This document shows positions 25,001 through 36,570 of a DNA stretch of 64,000 nucleotides, in pieces. The stretch's first letter is position 1. The number at the start of each line of letters is the position of its first letter. The DNA is taken from NCBI GenBank assembly GCA_961205875.1, contig OY540813.1:20555001-20619000 (forward strand), given 5' to 3'. The notes below the pieces were generated by a model. It saw only the letters and a list, made by a program, of their open reading frames with translations, was not told where the DNA came from and ran no database searches. Made by a program: the position numbers and the translations under genes. The DNA is from Sialis fuliginosa (Eukaryota; Arthropoda; Insecta; Megaloptera; Sialidae).

Positions 25001-25115
25001 TATCTTTTTGATTTAATTATTAAAGTAATTAATATTGAGATTGCTTACTCGAGTTAGTCTTTTGTAATAATACAATTTATTAGTGTTGTATTAGTTATTA
25101 TTAGTATTAGTATAG
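22049..25115. other. AT-rich DNA; possible solo TTAA-type end and a small GC patch
   Basis: TTAACCCATCGACGCGGACG at 23290 resembles a piggyBac-type MITE terminus; no partner end was found. 24160-24430 is G+C-richer and includes a complete 27-codon ATG frame from about 24250 without other support. In the gene model this whole stretch would be intron. Confidence 0.35.
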
Positions 25116-25409
25116 TCACCGGGGCTATGGGATGAAGTGGGTTGGAGACGGAATAAATGTGGGAGGCCGATCGTTGGAGAGATTACTGCTGGACCTTCAT
25201 TAAATTATAAATATGTAGAAATAACGATAAAATGTCCTGGTTTGAAATATAAGCCATTTTATTTTGATGGATTTTCATTCAACCGTATAAACGATCACGA
25301 TAAATTCTTGAGCGATGTCTACAATTCCGGCCTTCTTCTGAGCCAGAAATATTTGTCAAACTTTTCAGCCATGACCACTTCATTCGAAAATGATGTTGAA
25401 TTTGTTTGA
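25116..25409 (+). CDS. Candidate terminal exon, 97 codons, unrecognised protein
   Basis: The frame opens exactly after TATAG (25111-25115), which supplies both an in-frame stop and a splice-acceptor AG, and ends TGA at 25407-25409. The first codons read SPGLWDEVGWRRNKCGRPIV, and the 5' half is far richer in G+C than its flanks. There is no ATG before residue 67, so as a gene it must be spliced. It is phase 0, matching 18570-18620; the joined product would be 121 aa. No signal peptide or membrane segment is visible, and the C-terminus is mixed aromatic and polar. It could instead be a transposon-derived or viral-derived remnant. The poly-T tract before the acceptor is weak. Confidence 0.38.
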   Translation, partial: SPGLWDEVGWRRNKCGRPIVGEITAGPSLNYKYVEITIKCPGLKYKPFYFDGFSFNRINDHDKFLSDVYNSGLLLSQKYLSNFSAMTTSFENDVEFV

Positions 25410-25658
25410 ATATTTTAATTATAGAATTAATATATATTGTTTATGTACTTATTATGTATATTATGCATATGTATTAAAATAATAAAAAAACAAAGATAAT
25501 AATGATAAAACAAGTAGTTTTGACTTATCTATGACTTAGCCAATAGATGAAACCGGTTTATTTTCAATTTGAATAACATATTAACTATGAGTATTCTAGT
25601 ATTTATAAATATATTATTATATTAATATAATATAATAGTAGTGACGTTAAATATAAAT

Positions 25659-25824
25659 AAAAACAAATTTGTTTGTTTAAACGTCAAAAAATATTATTGA
25701 GATAACGACATCGTTCTCAAATTTACATCTTTATTAATAGCCTGACGATGATTCTGTGAATCGAAAGCTTGCGTTTTCCTCTTCTTTAATAAATTTTGAC
25801 GTTTAAACAAACAAGTTTGTTTTT
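25659..25824. mobile_element. Short MITE with about 31-bp terminal inverted repeats
   Basis: Left end AACAAATTTGTTTGTTTAAA then CGTCAAAA; right end TTTTGACGTTTAAACAAACA then AGTTTGTTTTT. The interior carries CCTGACGATGATTCTGTGAA then TCGAAAG, a hairpin motif discussed as hammerhead-like. No coding capacity. Confidence 0.7.
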
Positions 25825-26404
25825 AATCATATTAATATATATATAATATATAAAGATTATAAAAATAAAGAGTTTTTAAAATCACGCCTTACATGAAGAT
25901 TTATAATGGCGTGTAGAACGTCTATTCATTTATATATAAAATCAAATTATTTTAGGTGCTTTTCCAAATTTTTTCTCCATATCGAAACGGCTATTAAAAT
26001 TCTATCAACGTGATAAAATATTTAATCATTATTTTCTCCACGTTCCAAAAGCCCACCGTGCATACCTACAATGTTAATGACGTCCAAAACTCACATTTTA
26101 TGATTATTATATGAATAAATATCACAATGAATTAATGTGTTAGTTCTATGCTCTTTATGCAAATCACCTGACTATATAAACATAAAATTTTAATTTTAAA
26201 AAAAATAATATATTATATAATTATAATGAATTACATTTACTTATTCTGATATAAAGGTTGCTTAAAATGAAAGATTTTGTTGCATTTGAAAATAATAATA
26301 ATAATATTTTTATTTGATTCAAGAAAAATACGGTATATCTAGGAGTACATACAAAACAATGTTTCTTTTATGTAATTGAAATAAGTATGTCAATAATGTG
26401 AACT
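25825..26404. other. AT-rich intergenic DNA, no gene seen
   Basis: Only simple AT-rich sequence with a GC-richer phrase TCCAAAAGCCCACCGTGCAT near 26044. Confidence 0.45.
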
Positions 26405-26539
26405 ATAGTTCCTAAATAAAAATTTATAATCCGTATTGCAATAATTTACAGACTTATTATAATTTTTTTTTTTTTTTTTTTAATACAATAAGTCTGAATT
26501 ATTGTAATACGGATAGTAAATTTTTATTCAGGAATTGTA
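26405..26539. mobile_element. Small fold-back MITE with poly-T centre
   Basis: Arms of about 55 bp: AGTTCCTAAATAAAAATTTA to GACTTATTATAA on the left, and TAATACAATAAGTCTGAATT to TTTATTCAGGAATT on the right. They are separated by about 20 T residues. Confidence 0.7.
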
Positions 26540-27620
26540 ATTTTTTCTAAAATTTGAGTCCCAGTTTTTCCCGTGTAGGGTAGAGGTCTTTGTAAATAAT
26601 AAATGCGCATATTTTTTTAATATTTATTTTTGCTTAAATTATTATCTTTTATTAATGATATTCCATTATTATTTATAGAAAAAATCGATCAAAATATTAT
26701 CTATGTATAAAACAGTAACAAGGAGCATGCAGAAATACGTAGTCATTAAGTCTATTATTACTCCAATCATTTTGAATTGCCTTCATAGAATTTTTAATAT
26801 TTGAATATGATCTGCCTGCCCCTTATCCCCATTCTGCGCGTCGTCCATTGCACTTTCACTATCTAACTTTTCATAAACTAACTTTCTGAGGTGATTTTAT
26901 TAGTGCTCGCATGGGACAAAAATGTACTTTTTCTTTACATGTTCACTAAGGAATTAAACCCCTTTATTCCGGGTGCGGGGGTTGGGACTATTTTTTCCAT
27001 GATGTAAAGTACCTACAACACATGTATAAATATTTCCGTAAGTGCCCAGCTCTTGTACTATAAGTTTTTGAATTAAATTAAAAATTATATTATTTTTAAA
27101 TTAAAATCTGAGTCAATAATATCACATATCACAAAAAAATATTTTAACATAATATCCTATGTTTAATATTTGATAAAACATGCGTTTCAGATGATTCAAA
27201 AATAATTGGAAGAGACTTGATCTGTCAGAGTGAAAATTAATTTGTACGTTTTAAATTACACAAGAGTTGTTTGATAAGCATTGGCGTCCTGTGTAAAGGT
27301 ACAATGTACTAATTAGTATCAACAATAAGCTGGAAACATTTAGTTATTTAATTTTGATATAAAATCAATACAGATATTGAACTGGTCAAACGAATTTAAA
27401 ATTAATAAGCATAATAATAAAGAAAAGTTAGGTACAAAATAAATTTAATTTTACTGATAAGAATAACTTAAATTTCTTTTAAATACCTGTTACAGATGAT
27501 CCTTTAATTTATTTGTATAAGGTTTTAAACTCACTTCTATTTTTGTATTATCCTTGGATATCATTATAAAATAAATAAAATTTTCATACGAAAATCATGC
27601 ATTTGTTGGTATATACATTA
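26540..27620. other. AT-rich intergenic DNA, no gene seen
   Basis: Two GC-richer patches (26810-26850 and 26960-26995) are pyrimidine- or G-rich without coding signal. Confidence 0.45.
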
Positions 27621-28110
27621 GGGTGTTATTTTTTTACTCAGTCCCATTAGCCTATGTTTTAACTTTGGATCAAAGTTAACTGTCCCAAAATTTCAGATCA
27701 AACCTGTGAACGGTGAAAACCGAGTCTTTTTGCAATTTGATTAACATGGGAAAAATTAATTTTTTACTTATGCGTGAATAGCTCGTTGAAAAATGTATTT
27801 ATTTTAATTTCTCACTGCAGTATTTTATAAACAATTAAATGTCCGACAAAACGATATCTCTGGATTTATGAATTAGGCACTTAATTCTTTACAAAATATT
27901 GCTCTGAGAAATAAAAAAAAATTCAAAGAGCTATTCACGCCTAAGTAAGAAAGTAAATTTTCCCATATTTATTAAATAAGAAAAAGACCCGGTTTGCGCC
28001 ATTCACAGGTTTGATCTACGAGTCTGAAATTTTGGGACAGTTAACTTTTGATTGAAAGTTAAAACATAGACCAGTGGGCCGAAAAAAAAAATAAAAAAAT
28101 AAAAATACAC
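27621..28110. mobile_element. 490-bp fold-back MITE flanked by TA
   Basis: The whole element is one imperfect palindrome centred near 27865. Landmarks such as CTATGTTTTAACTTT, AGTTAACTGTCCCAAAATTT, GATCAAACCTGTGAA, GCGTGAATAGCTC and ATCCAGAGATATCGTTTTGT occur in both arms. The ends read GGGTGTTATTTTT and, inward from the right, GTGTATTTTTATT; TA dinucleotides at 27619-27620 and 28111-28112 suggest a TA target duplication (Tc1/mariner-type MITE). Confidence 0.8.
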
Positions 28111-28179
28111 TAATACTTGTATCTACGTATACAGATATTATTTTTCGATATTTTTAAAATAGGGTTTACAAGAGGTACG

Positions 28180-28370
28180 TAAAAGTGAACATACAAGTAT
28201 TGAGGCTTCTGCGGTGATCTTGATATGGATCTTGGCTTCTGGGTGTAAGCCGCGTCAGTTTGGTCGTGTTATCGGCTAACTTTTCGTCACACATTGCAGT
28301 GGACATTCTCAGGGAACTTCTTAAGTTAACATGTCACACATCGCACGAATATCTACAGCGTTTTTGAGCT
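28180..28370 (+). pseudogene. GC-richer open segment, unrecognised (47 codons)
   Basis: A plus-strand frame reads ..GVSRVSLVVLSANFSSHIAV then DILRELLKLTCHTSHEYLQRF and stops at about 28367. A good acceptor (TTTTCGTCACACATTGCAG) lies inside it. There is no ATG. Composition stands out strongly from the neighbourhood. It may be a decayed transposon gene or a repeat; the family is not recognised. Confidence 0.2.
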
Positions 28371-30360
28371 ATAAACACTTTGGGTATATTTGAAACTACC
28401 ACAAAAGATAATTTTCATTTTTATTTAAGTTAAACTGGAATGAATGTATGCATACTAAATCTGGACGATCTTAAAGAAAACCATACTTATTAATTTTTTT
28501 AATAAGTATCAATATGTTGTTTCTATGATCAGTTTTTGTAAATAAAAATATTTATGAATTTAGTGTTTTCAATTGTGTGTTCTTCATTATGAAACAAGAG
28601 TTCCTATGGATTACCGTACGAACCAATATTATATTGGATCTTGAATGAATGTATGTTGTACACTGTACTCTAACTAACAATAAAAAGGTAATTAAAATAT
28701 TGAAAATGTATTACTATGCTTAACTTCGGTTGTATACATATATTTTATAATTTATATTTTTAATTTCTTAATTAAAATAATTTTCATTGATGTCTGGTAA
28801 CCATGTACAATGTACAAAGATGAAAGAATTTTTACTTTGTTTAATTAATTTTTTAAGGTCATATAAGGCAGCCTTATTCTATAAAATTATAGAGGTGTAT
28901 ACTCATCAACTTGTATTTTTATTTTAATTGAAAAATAAAATATCTACAATTTTTATAAAAATAAACATCTTTATACACATGTATCTACATAAAAATTTTA
29001 GTCCCTCTTGGCTTTTCATTTCGAGCCGCCACTAGTGATATAATTATTTTTCCAGCATGGGAAACACTTGTTTTCATACTGAAAATGACATGTCACATAC
29101 ACAAATTGTTTTTTATTCTTTTTTTAATGTACTTATTTACTGTAGAAAGTTTCTTTGCGTTAAAGCAAAAAAAAATTAAATTCATTTGTAGTAACAACGT
29201 GAAATCTTTTTAACATTAAAATGTATTTTCATTATAAAAGTCATAGTTAAATTTTAATGTATTTATTTTTGTACGTTTTCATTTTGAATTCATTTAAAGA
29301 GGTTTTTTAAGTTATTTTTTATAAAATGATATTTCATTACAGAGCATAGAAATCAGATATAATGGTAATTAATTAGTCTTGTTGTTTATTAAAGTTTATT
29401 TGATCTTTTTGAAATAATATTCTCAAGAATTTAATGTAAACTTTACAGATAATAGATATAAACTAAATCTGTACAAAGAACTCAATGTTAATTACAAAAA
29501 GCGTCTAAAAAGTTTATTTTTCATTTCAATAAAAGCACTATTTAGACTTGTACGATGTTTCAAATAAGTTACATAAGATAGTTTCTACGGGGATTTTTTT
29601 ATAAATTATCTATTAAATAAATTGAAAAGTTTATAAAATATTCTTTATTTGCAACTTCAGAAAAACGTTATTTATTTTTTGTTTCTTAATGATGGCAACA
29701 TTCCTTTATTTATTTTTCATTCACACCATTTTAATAAATTATGTTCGTGAATACTCCATGCTATATCTATACATATTTTTCGTTGTAGTGCTTTGGTATT
29801 TAATAAAAAGTTTAGAATTTACATATTTAAAGAATAAATATTTTATGACAGCCATATTTTACCCATGTGCCCAACAATAGATTAGTTAAATATCAATCGA
29901 CAGATCTTGGCTTATAGTTGTGCCATTTCGAGATTCCGAGTTTTTTTAGACTTCGAATTTCAAAAGTGATAAATGAATAGAATCAATACTAAAATATTTA
30001 ATGATAATGTACCAAATAAATTACTACTAAGTTATACTTTTGTTACTTGAATTAAATAACTGTACATTAAATCAACTAAAAATACGAAGATACAAACAAA
30101 AATAAAATATCCATAATTTCGTTAGAGAATATTATCCCGAGGAGAACAACGTATAGCATACCGGAAGTTAAAAAGCAGCCAAGCACTATGATAAACGATG
30201 TATTTAGTTAGACAAGTGTTAATGTTTTACCTATCATAAACAAATAATAAATTACATTGTGTAGTTTGCACACATTGTAAAATTACCACCTCTGTAAACC
30301 ATTCCCCCCTATCTCCCGCTTTTCGTTCTCAGCGTCTATAGCTTCATGTTCAAGACTTAC
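28371..30360. other. AT-rich DNA, no gene seen
   Basis: A minus-strand phrase CACTAGTGGCGGCTCG near 29027 recalls hAT-like termini but has no partner. Remaining frames are short; the 63-codon frame at 29689-29880 is hydrophobic because of poly-T codons. Confidence 0.4.
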
Positions 30361-30544
30361 TGTAACATAACGAATGCACATTAATGTTATTAATGACCCG
30401 AACCGCGGTGAAAATTATTACGTAACACCATGAATGCTTCACGGTACACTTGTTGTCACTGACGAAGCGAGTGGAGTGGGCTGGAAGGCTGGTGCCAAAA
30501 ACAATGAGGCTCAAGAAAAGTAACAAGAGAAAGGTCGTCATCAT
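30361..30544 (-). CDS. Candidate first coding exon with signal peptide
   Basis: On the minus strand two tandem ATGs at 30544 and 30541 start MMTTFLLLLFLSLIVFGTSL followed by PAHSTRFVSDNKC. This has the form of a secretory signal peptide with predicted cleavage near GTS|LPA, then a short hydrophilic mature region with two Cys. The first 40 codons favour G/C at third positions, unlike the background. The exon can end at a consensus donor ACA|GTAAGT (exon edge 30361, phase 1) or earlier at TAC|GTAATA (30422, phase 0). Sequence after codon 41 is AT-rich, which slightly favours the earlier donor. The downstream exon was not found. An out-of-frame ATG lies 32 bases upstream. The protein family is unknown. 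Confidence 0.42.
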
Positions 30545-31354
30545 TATCAATAATAACGGAAGCCTTGGTATTCATTTTGTAAAACGTTAGTGCAGTGCCC
30601 CGCATTTTCAATCATCCTAAGTTGGGGTTAAAACTAGTTTAATGGTGGTGTGATTTTTTTATGACGTGATATATTTACAAATATAATATATATTATGTTA
30701 GTTTTATGTATTTGATTACACTGATCAATAAGATCAACAATATTCTCGTAAATAGAATCATAAGCTGATAGGTGAAAAACAAAATAAATTCGTGCATTTT
30801 AAAAAATAATAAAATATATGTAGGTACATAGTTTAAACCTGAACTTTATTTAACACTTTATCACATATCTAAACTCTTTTATAAATAACTATTATTTTAA
30901 ACATTTGAGCATTTCAAACTATTCATAAGTAATCATACTCATAATTTCCAATAACTGGCATATATCTATACAACAATATTAATACGTGAAACACATCTTG
31001 AAATTATCTAATTTAAATAACAGATTACTTCCTGACTGCAAATGTTCATTAAGATGCATTGAGGTATTATATTTTACCATAATATAATGTTCCTTAAGTC
31101 AGCGATGATATGTTTTATTAAATAATTCTCCAACTACTTATAAAGATTTAATATTTAAACGAAAAATGCTTTCGAAATAATGTTAAAACTTTACCCATTA
31201 TGGTAATTGCGAATTTGGTTGTTGCAGTTTTTATGCCTGTGACTTCGACTCTAACATTGTGGTTATCCACCTTCTAGCTACCACGAAATAAATACTATAT
31301 ACTATGGGCTTTAAAAGTCGTCTACCTCTTTAAAGGTCATATTCTCTTACAACA
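30545..31354. other. AT-rich DNA upstream of the minus-strand exon
   Basis: Would contain the promoter of the 30544 gene. 30560-30605 has GTTAGTGCAGTGCCCCGCAT, but no clear TATA or DPE. A short frame after TTGGTTGTTGCAG (31228) is not convincing. Confidence 0.35.
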
Positions 31355-31680
31355 AATTCGAAAATATTAAGACAAACATCATCGGTTATCTTTTTCTAGT
31401 TCAAACTCGTACTAAACGCGTATCACATGTCCACCTGTCACCCCTTCATGCCACGTGCTTCCATTCATTACTTAATTTGCACACCTCGTATGACATAAGT
31501 TTTATATGTATATAAACGAAGAGTAGTTACTTCTTTATCTAGAAAATGAGTTCAAAATATGTCCTTATTTGGTAAATGGAAAAATGATTTAAATATTATA
31601 ATAATCAAATGGGAGGAGCCCACTAAGTTTGTGATAAGCGAATATCAATGAAAACTGGACGACCACTTCTGCATTTTACT
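31355..31680 (+). repeat. Dispersed repeat family R3, copy 1
   Basis: Shares with 63587-63905, in the same orientation, AAGACAAACATCATCGGTTA, GAAGAGTAGTT, ATGATTTAAATATTATAATA and ATCAAATGGGAGGAGCCYAC. The middle of the two copies is dissimilar. No coding capacity. Confidence 0.75.
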
Positions 31681-33471
31681 GTACATACATATCAAGTTGA
31701 TACAATTTTAGTTGTAAATTGTAAAATTTAATTAACATATATTTATAATATAATAGGTACAATGAACGCTGCATTAATATTTGTTTAAAATATATCGTTT
31801 ATTGTAATCGCATTTATTTATTATTTATATTAATTAATGAAAAACTATGTATAATAATATGTAAAGTGCAAGTTATGTATTTAATGTTTAGTCAGTAATG
31901 AATGAGTTACAAATCACCAGAAAGCTTGAAACATTTCATACTCGTATATTACAATGTTTGTTACTTACATTACACTATAGGTAGGTACTAGGTGTTTTAA
32001 TGATAACTATAAATATATATTTCATAATTAAAATATAATATACAGCACAAAGCAAGTTTGGTGTCAAATTTATATGAAACACAGCGTTACATTCGCAGAC
32101 AAATAGTGTACATTATACATATGTAGGTAATGTATATAATTTACTTATATCATGGATGCCCAAAACGATGTATGAAAATAATTCTGGAATTTTAATCAAA
32201 TGCTATTAATTAGACTAACATATAAATCTGCAAGGTCTGTTTGTTTAAAGTAAATATTTTTTTGAGTCTATAAAAAAATATGTTTTTAGATTTTTTTCTG
32301 TCTGTTCATTCCAACAACTACTGCTCCATTTTGAATTGAACTTTCTTTATTAGAAAGCTTAATACATTAAAATTAGTTGATAATATGATAATTAATACTA
32401 AAATTAGAGTAGACCCAAAAAATTTACGTTTGACTTTTTTCACATATAATATATTGATAAAAATTAAAGATAGTTGTAATATTGATATAATCAAATTAAA
32501 AAATTACGTATTAAGATAAAATTAAAATTAGTAAAATGTTTTCTATTAAAAATGTACAAAAATTGAAAAGATAATATAATAAAAATCCGTATTTTTTTAT
32601 TATTATTAAACACATAATATGTTGATTGGATCTATTATGTTGTATTTATGTATGTGTGCGTGTATATATTATTTTATTTTTATTTTCGGGGACACAAGAT
32701 GGATGTAAGTTGTTGTTGATTGACCGATCATCACAGGTACTGATCAACATTTTATATTAAATATTTTGTTCAGACACGTATAACGAAAAAAATATATTGA
32801 TATTTTCCAATAAAATGTACTACATAAATCATAAGTAAATGCGGGTGAAACCGCGGAGAATTCCTAATGAATATATATTAGACCATCGCCCATTATCCAT
32901 TTTTTCATATTAGAAGATAGCAATTCTAATTACTAATCAAATTACATAAAAAAAAGACTAATTTATTGAATTAAAAATTTATATCTCCCTGGCTATACCA
33001 TGTTACGCGTCACAAAACATAGGGTGCATGTGGAACATAGGTATATAATTCAGTATACGTAAACTGACAACTACAGTTGAATTTTTCATAATAAGTAACT
33101 TGAATAATTGAAGAAGGTTACATTACAGTATAAATGATATCGTTGCACGTGCGTGATAATTTTATAATAAAGTTTAATGTAAAGTACATATTATTAGATA
33201 TATTATAATTAACTTATAATAATATTAACTTATACTTTAACGGTATAGTTTTAAATATTCTGAATTAACATAAATCAGTTTTTTTTTCTTCAGATTTTAG
33301 ATCAAACATACTTTCATGCATGTTCATTTCACAATTTGTTTAAAAATGTAGTTGGAATTTGTTGTAAGTTTTAGTTTAGTGCCATTTTAACCAGAGGACA
33401 GTATGGAGTAATAATATTGTAAATTTTACTGTATAACATTGTAAAAATTTCTACATAACACCACCTTATAT
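31681..33471. other. AT-rich DNA, no gene seen
   Basis: GCGGGTGAAACCGCGGAGAA at about 32840 looks like a short scrap of a Helitron- or LINE-type terminus. A minimal GATGGAT|GTAAGT phrase near 32698 was considered but is too short to call. Confidence 0.4.
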
Positions 33472-33552
33472 ATAGTTTATATCAAGAAAGAAGACCAGTC
33501 TAAGCATTGAAATTATATTGACGAACCGGTCTTCTTTAGTGATATGGATTAT
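33472..33552 (+). ncRNA. Pre-miRNA-like hairpin
   Basis: Two 28-nt arms (33472-33499 and 33525-33552) pair with only three mismatches and three G-U wobbles around a 25-nt loop. The 5' arm contains AAGAAAGAAGACCAGT and the 3' arm ACCGGTCTTCTTTAGTGATA. The stem length, small internal bulge and loop size fit an insect microRNA precursor. It does not match a miRNA I know, and a tiny MITE could give the same shape. The opposite strand would also fold. Confidence 0.3.
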
Positions 33553-35859
33553 ACATACTATATTTTCATATAAAAATTTCAATGCGCATTACAGTTTTTC
33601 ACATTATACATTTATCCGTATAGTTACTAGATAATTCCTATATTGATTTTTTTATTATTCTTATAGGCCACTAAATGTTATATTGATTTAAAATTTTCTA
33701 CATTTAGAGAAATATAAACATAAGTAACTTAAACGAAACAGAATATACTATAGTGATATTCTATTTAGAAAATTATCGCATAGAATTGATATCATACTAA
33801 TATCAATAAATGTCTACTATATTTTCACTTAACGTGCAAATAAACAACCAGTAGAAAAAAATTGTTTTTTTATTAATTATGTAAATATAATTTATAATAT
33901 AAATTTTAAACTGATGATATCCACACTGAAACTCGTCAAAATGATATATAGTATAAACACTTTTCTAATTTTGTTCATTTTATGGTATTTTTATGACAAT
34001 AATCACGCTTTTTCAAATTTAAATAGAACTAGGTTCGTGCACACAAAATAGTCGTGATGACAAATGGCATAAAACCCATACATATTTATACAGTATGCAA
34101 ATGTATTTTCCGTAAATTAACATAATTTCTAAACAATGAAGGAAATAAGCCACCCCCAGTCAACTTTCGCGTGAAAAATAATCAGAAGGATTATTATTAT
34201 TTGACCAACACTTTATGAAATCAATAAATATATAACTATGAATTTTATTTGACAATAATTATATGCAAGTGATAACAGATCTAAGAATGGGAAAAACGGA
34301 TATACATCATGTTGAAAAATAATTTATTACAATGGGTTATTTGTATATTTACAAGAAAATAAATAGTTAACTTTCATCGGATTTATACACTAATTTATTA
34401 CGAAAATGGAACATAATAAAAAAAACTTTATAAGAATTAGGTAACCTCCTTGATATAGTTGATCAAAAATTAGTAAGATAATCAAAAAATTTAATATTTT
34501 GTAAGTTGTATGCATCACTGTAATTTATATAAGTAAGTATTTTATTATTTTATTCATTTTTATAAAATAATCGAAACTTTTCGCAGCTATTTAAAAATAT
34601 ATTAATAAAAGGGCAAATTAAAAATTTTCGATATTAAAGCTATGAAGCAGTTATTGTTTCATTTGATTTTTTAAATGTTTTTAAATTTTACAAAATTAAC
34701 AAAACAAAAACCTGATACAGAAAGATATAAAACTTCTATAAATCTAGCTATAATTTAACTAAACATTTATAACGTCACAATAAATATATATATATAACAC
34801 TTGTATAACACCAATGGTAGTGTCAACAGAATTTTTCAGTAACATGTTCATAAATACAAAAATGACAACAAATATATATTACAATGAAACTAGCCATAAA
34901 AATAAATAGCTACCGAGAAGAACATATTATATGTATGTAGTACCTTCCAACACTAAATTATTTAAAAGAGAAAATCCGTTGAAACTGCGTGAAGCTTGAT
35001 ATCAGCTCTGTAGTGATAACTACCTATATAGATTACAAATATATAACTAAATAAATACTTTGTGCTGTGAAAAAAAAATTGTTTTACAAAATAACCATTA
35101 TAAAACACAAAAACAGCAATCTATTCATTCAAAATATACAACATGAAAACTAAAGAATACAAAAACAAATATGCAGATGAAAATACAAACTACACAAACT
35201 CAATGGAAATCTGTATATAAAATTCAGAAAATAATTAATTCTCATTCAACATTACAATATCCAAAAACAGTTCCAGAACAAACAAAAAATTCAAAACGAA
35301 ATATCGTGTAGAATAAATAAATAAAAACACACAGAACCTTTGAGTTGAAAAATAAAGTTAAAAATTAAAACAAGGCTTGGTTGGCTCAATACAAGTAATG
35401 CAATTTGTTGTGTTTGGAATGAATAGTGTTTTGTTTTTAAACTTTTCTTCAAAAGAATTTGAAATCACCGATTTGTACAAATACCGTTTCATTGAAATTT
35501 TCAATGAACTAAACAGTTTTATTTGAAAACGTTTTAATAAAATAGGACTTTCTTGTACGTAATACTGAGAATAAACTGTGTATGTTTAAAACAAATAATT
35601 CTGGTTAACTGGTAAAAGATATAAAAAAATAATTATATTTAATAACGTTATCTGGAACTTTTATTAATTTCTTTTTCTAAAAATTAAAAACTGATTATTT
35701 TCTTAAAAAAAAATGAATAACAGACAGTCTACAGACACACCGACCGACCAACTGACCGCCCATAGTGACAAAAATAATTGTAATTATAATAATTATATTA
35801 GAATAATATTTCAATTAGTAATATGTTATAGATATCAATCTAAAATAAGAAAACAATTG
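33553..35859. other. AT-rich DNA, no gene seen
   Basis: 35580-35760 is a decayed relative of the fold-back loop family, with AACTGGTAAAAGATATAAAA, ATAACGTTATCTGGAACTTT and ACAGACACACCGACCGACC. The remainder is simple AT-rich DNA. Confidence 0.4.
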
Positions 35860-36000
35860 TCATTATAATGCCTAAAGACTTTGTTTGATCTCTGGACCAT
35901 CTTTATCAGTCTCCCCTCCTCTTTAGCACGGGTCCTAGGCAGTTGCCTAAAGTACCTACAGTGGAAAGCGCCACTGCCTAATGTAGAAGAAAGAAATAGT
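35860..36000 (-). mobile_element. Possible hAT-like terminal fragment
   Basis: On the minus strand ACTTTAGGCAACTGCCTAGG then ACCCGTGCTAAAGAGG resembles the subterminal sequence of some insect hAT elements. Neither terminal repeats nor target duplication was found. Confidence 0.25.
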
Positions 36001-36200
36001 TATTACTTTATATTAAAATTCTTAAAAAACGTGAAACTCTATAGTAATATTTTATAAATAAAATTATCTGACAAAGTAAATTATCATATTTTAAAAGACA
36101 CGTTTATGCTAATATTTAATATAAATATATTAATAAATATATATAACTTAATAAAAAGAAATGGACACACCATATTTCGTGATATCAAGATTTGTATATA

Positions 36201-36570
36201 TGTTACGGGCAAATCCCGCGGGGTGTGCAGAGTCGAAACTGCCCGGGCAATGCCAGTATTACACATCGCTGCTGGGCAAAGTTTTTTTTTTGCAATTTTA
36301 GGTTGGACCTAATGTAATGATTAATTTTCGTTGATTCATTGTAATAAATATATTTTAAAACTTGTACCAAGTCATTTTATTTGATATTTAATATTAGTTT
36401 AACATCATAATATAGTCGGCACTGCCCAGTATTGTCGACAATGCCCGCTTAAAACAGGGCCAAGTCCGTTAGTTAACCATTTTTGTGAACTTTGCCCAGC
36501 AGCGATGTGCAATACTGAAATTGCCCGGGCAGTGTCGACTTTAAACACCCTGCGGAATTTTCCCGTAACA
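36201..36570. mobile_element. 370-bp MITE with about 95-bp terminal inverted repeats
   Basis: Left end TGTTACGGGCAAATCCCGCG; right end, read inward, TGTTACGGGAAAATTCCGCA. Both arms continue with AGTCGAMACTGCCCGGGCAA, CAGTATTRCACATCGCTGCT and GGGCAAAGTT. The flanks are TATATA-like, so the target duplication is ambiguous. The interior (36420-36470) adds GGCACTGCCCAGTATTGTCG. Short open frames overlapping it on both strands are shadows. Confidence 0.8.

Noticed and set aside
36084-36312. Opposite-strand open frames at the MITE
   Set aside because: Both run through the left inverted repeat of the 36201-36570 element.
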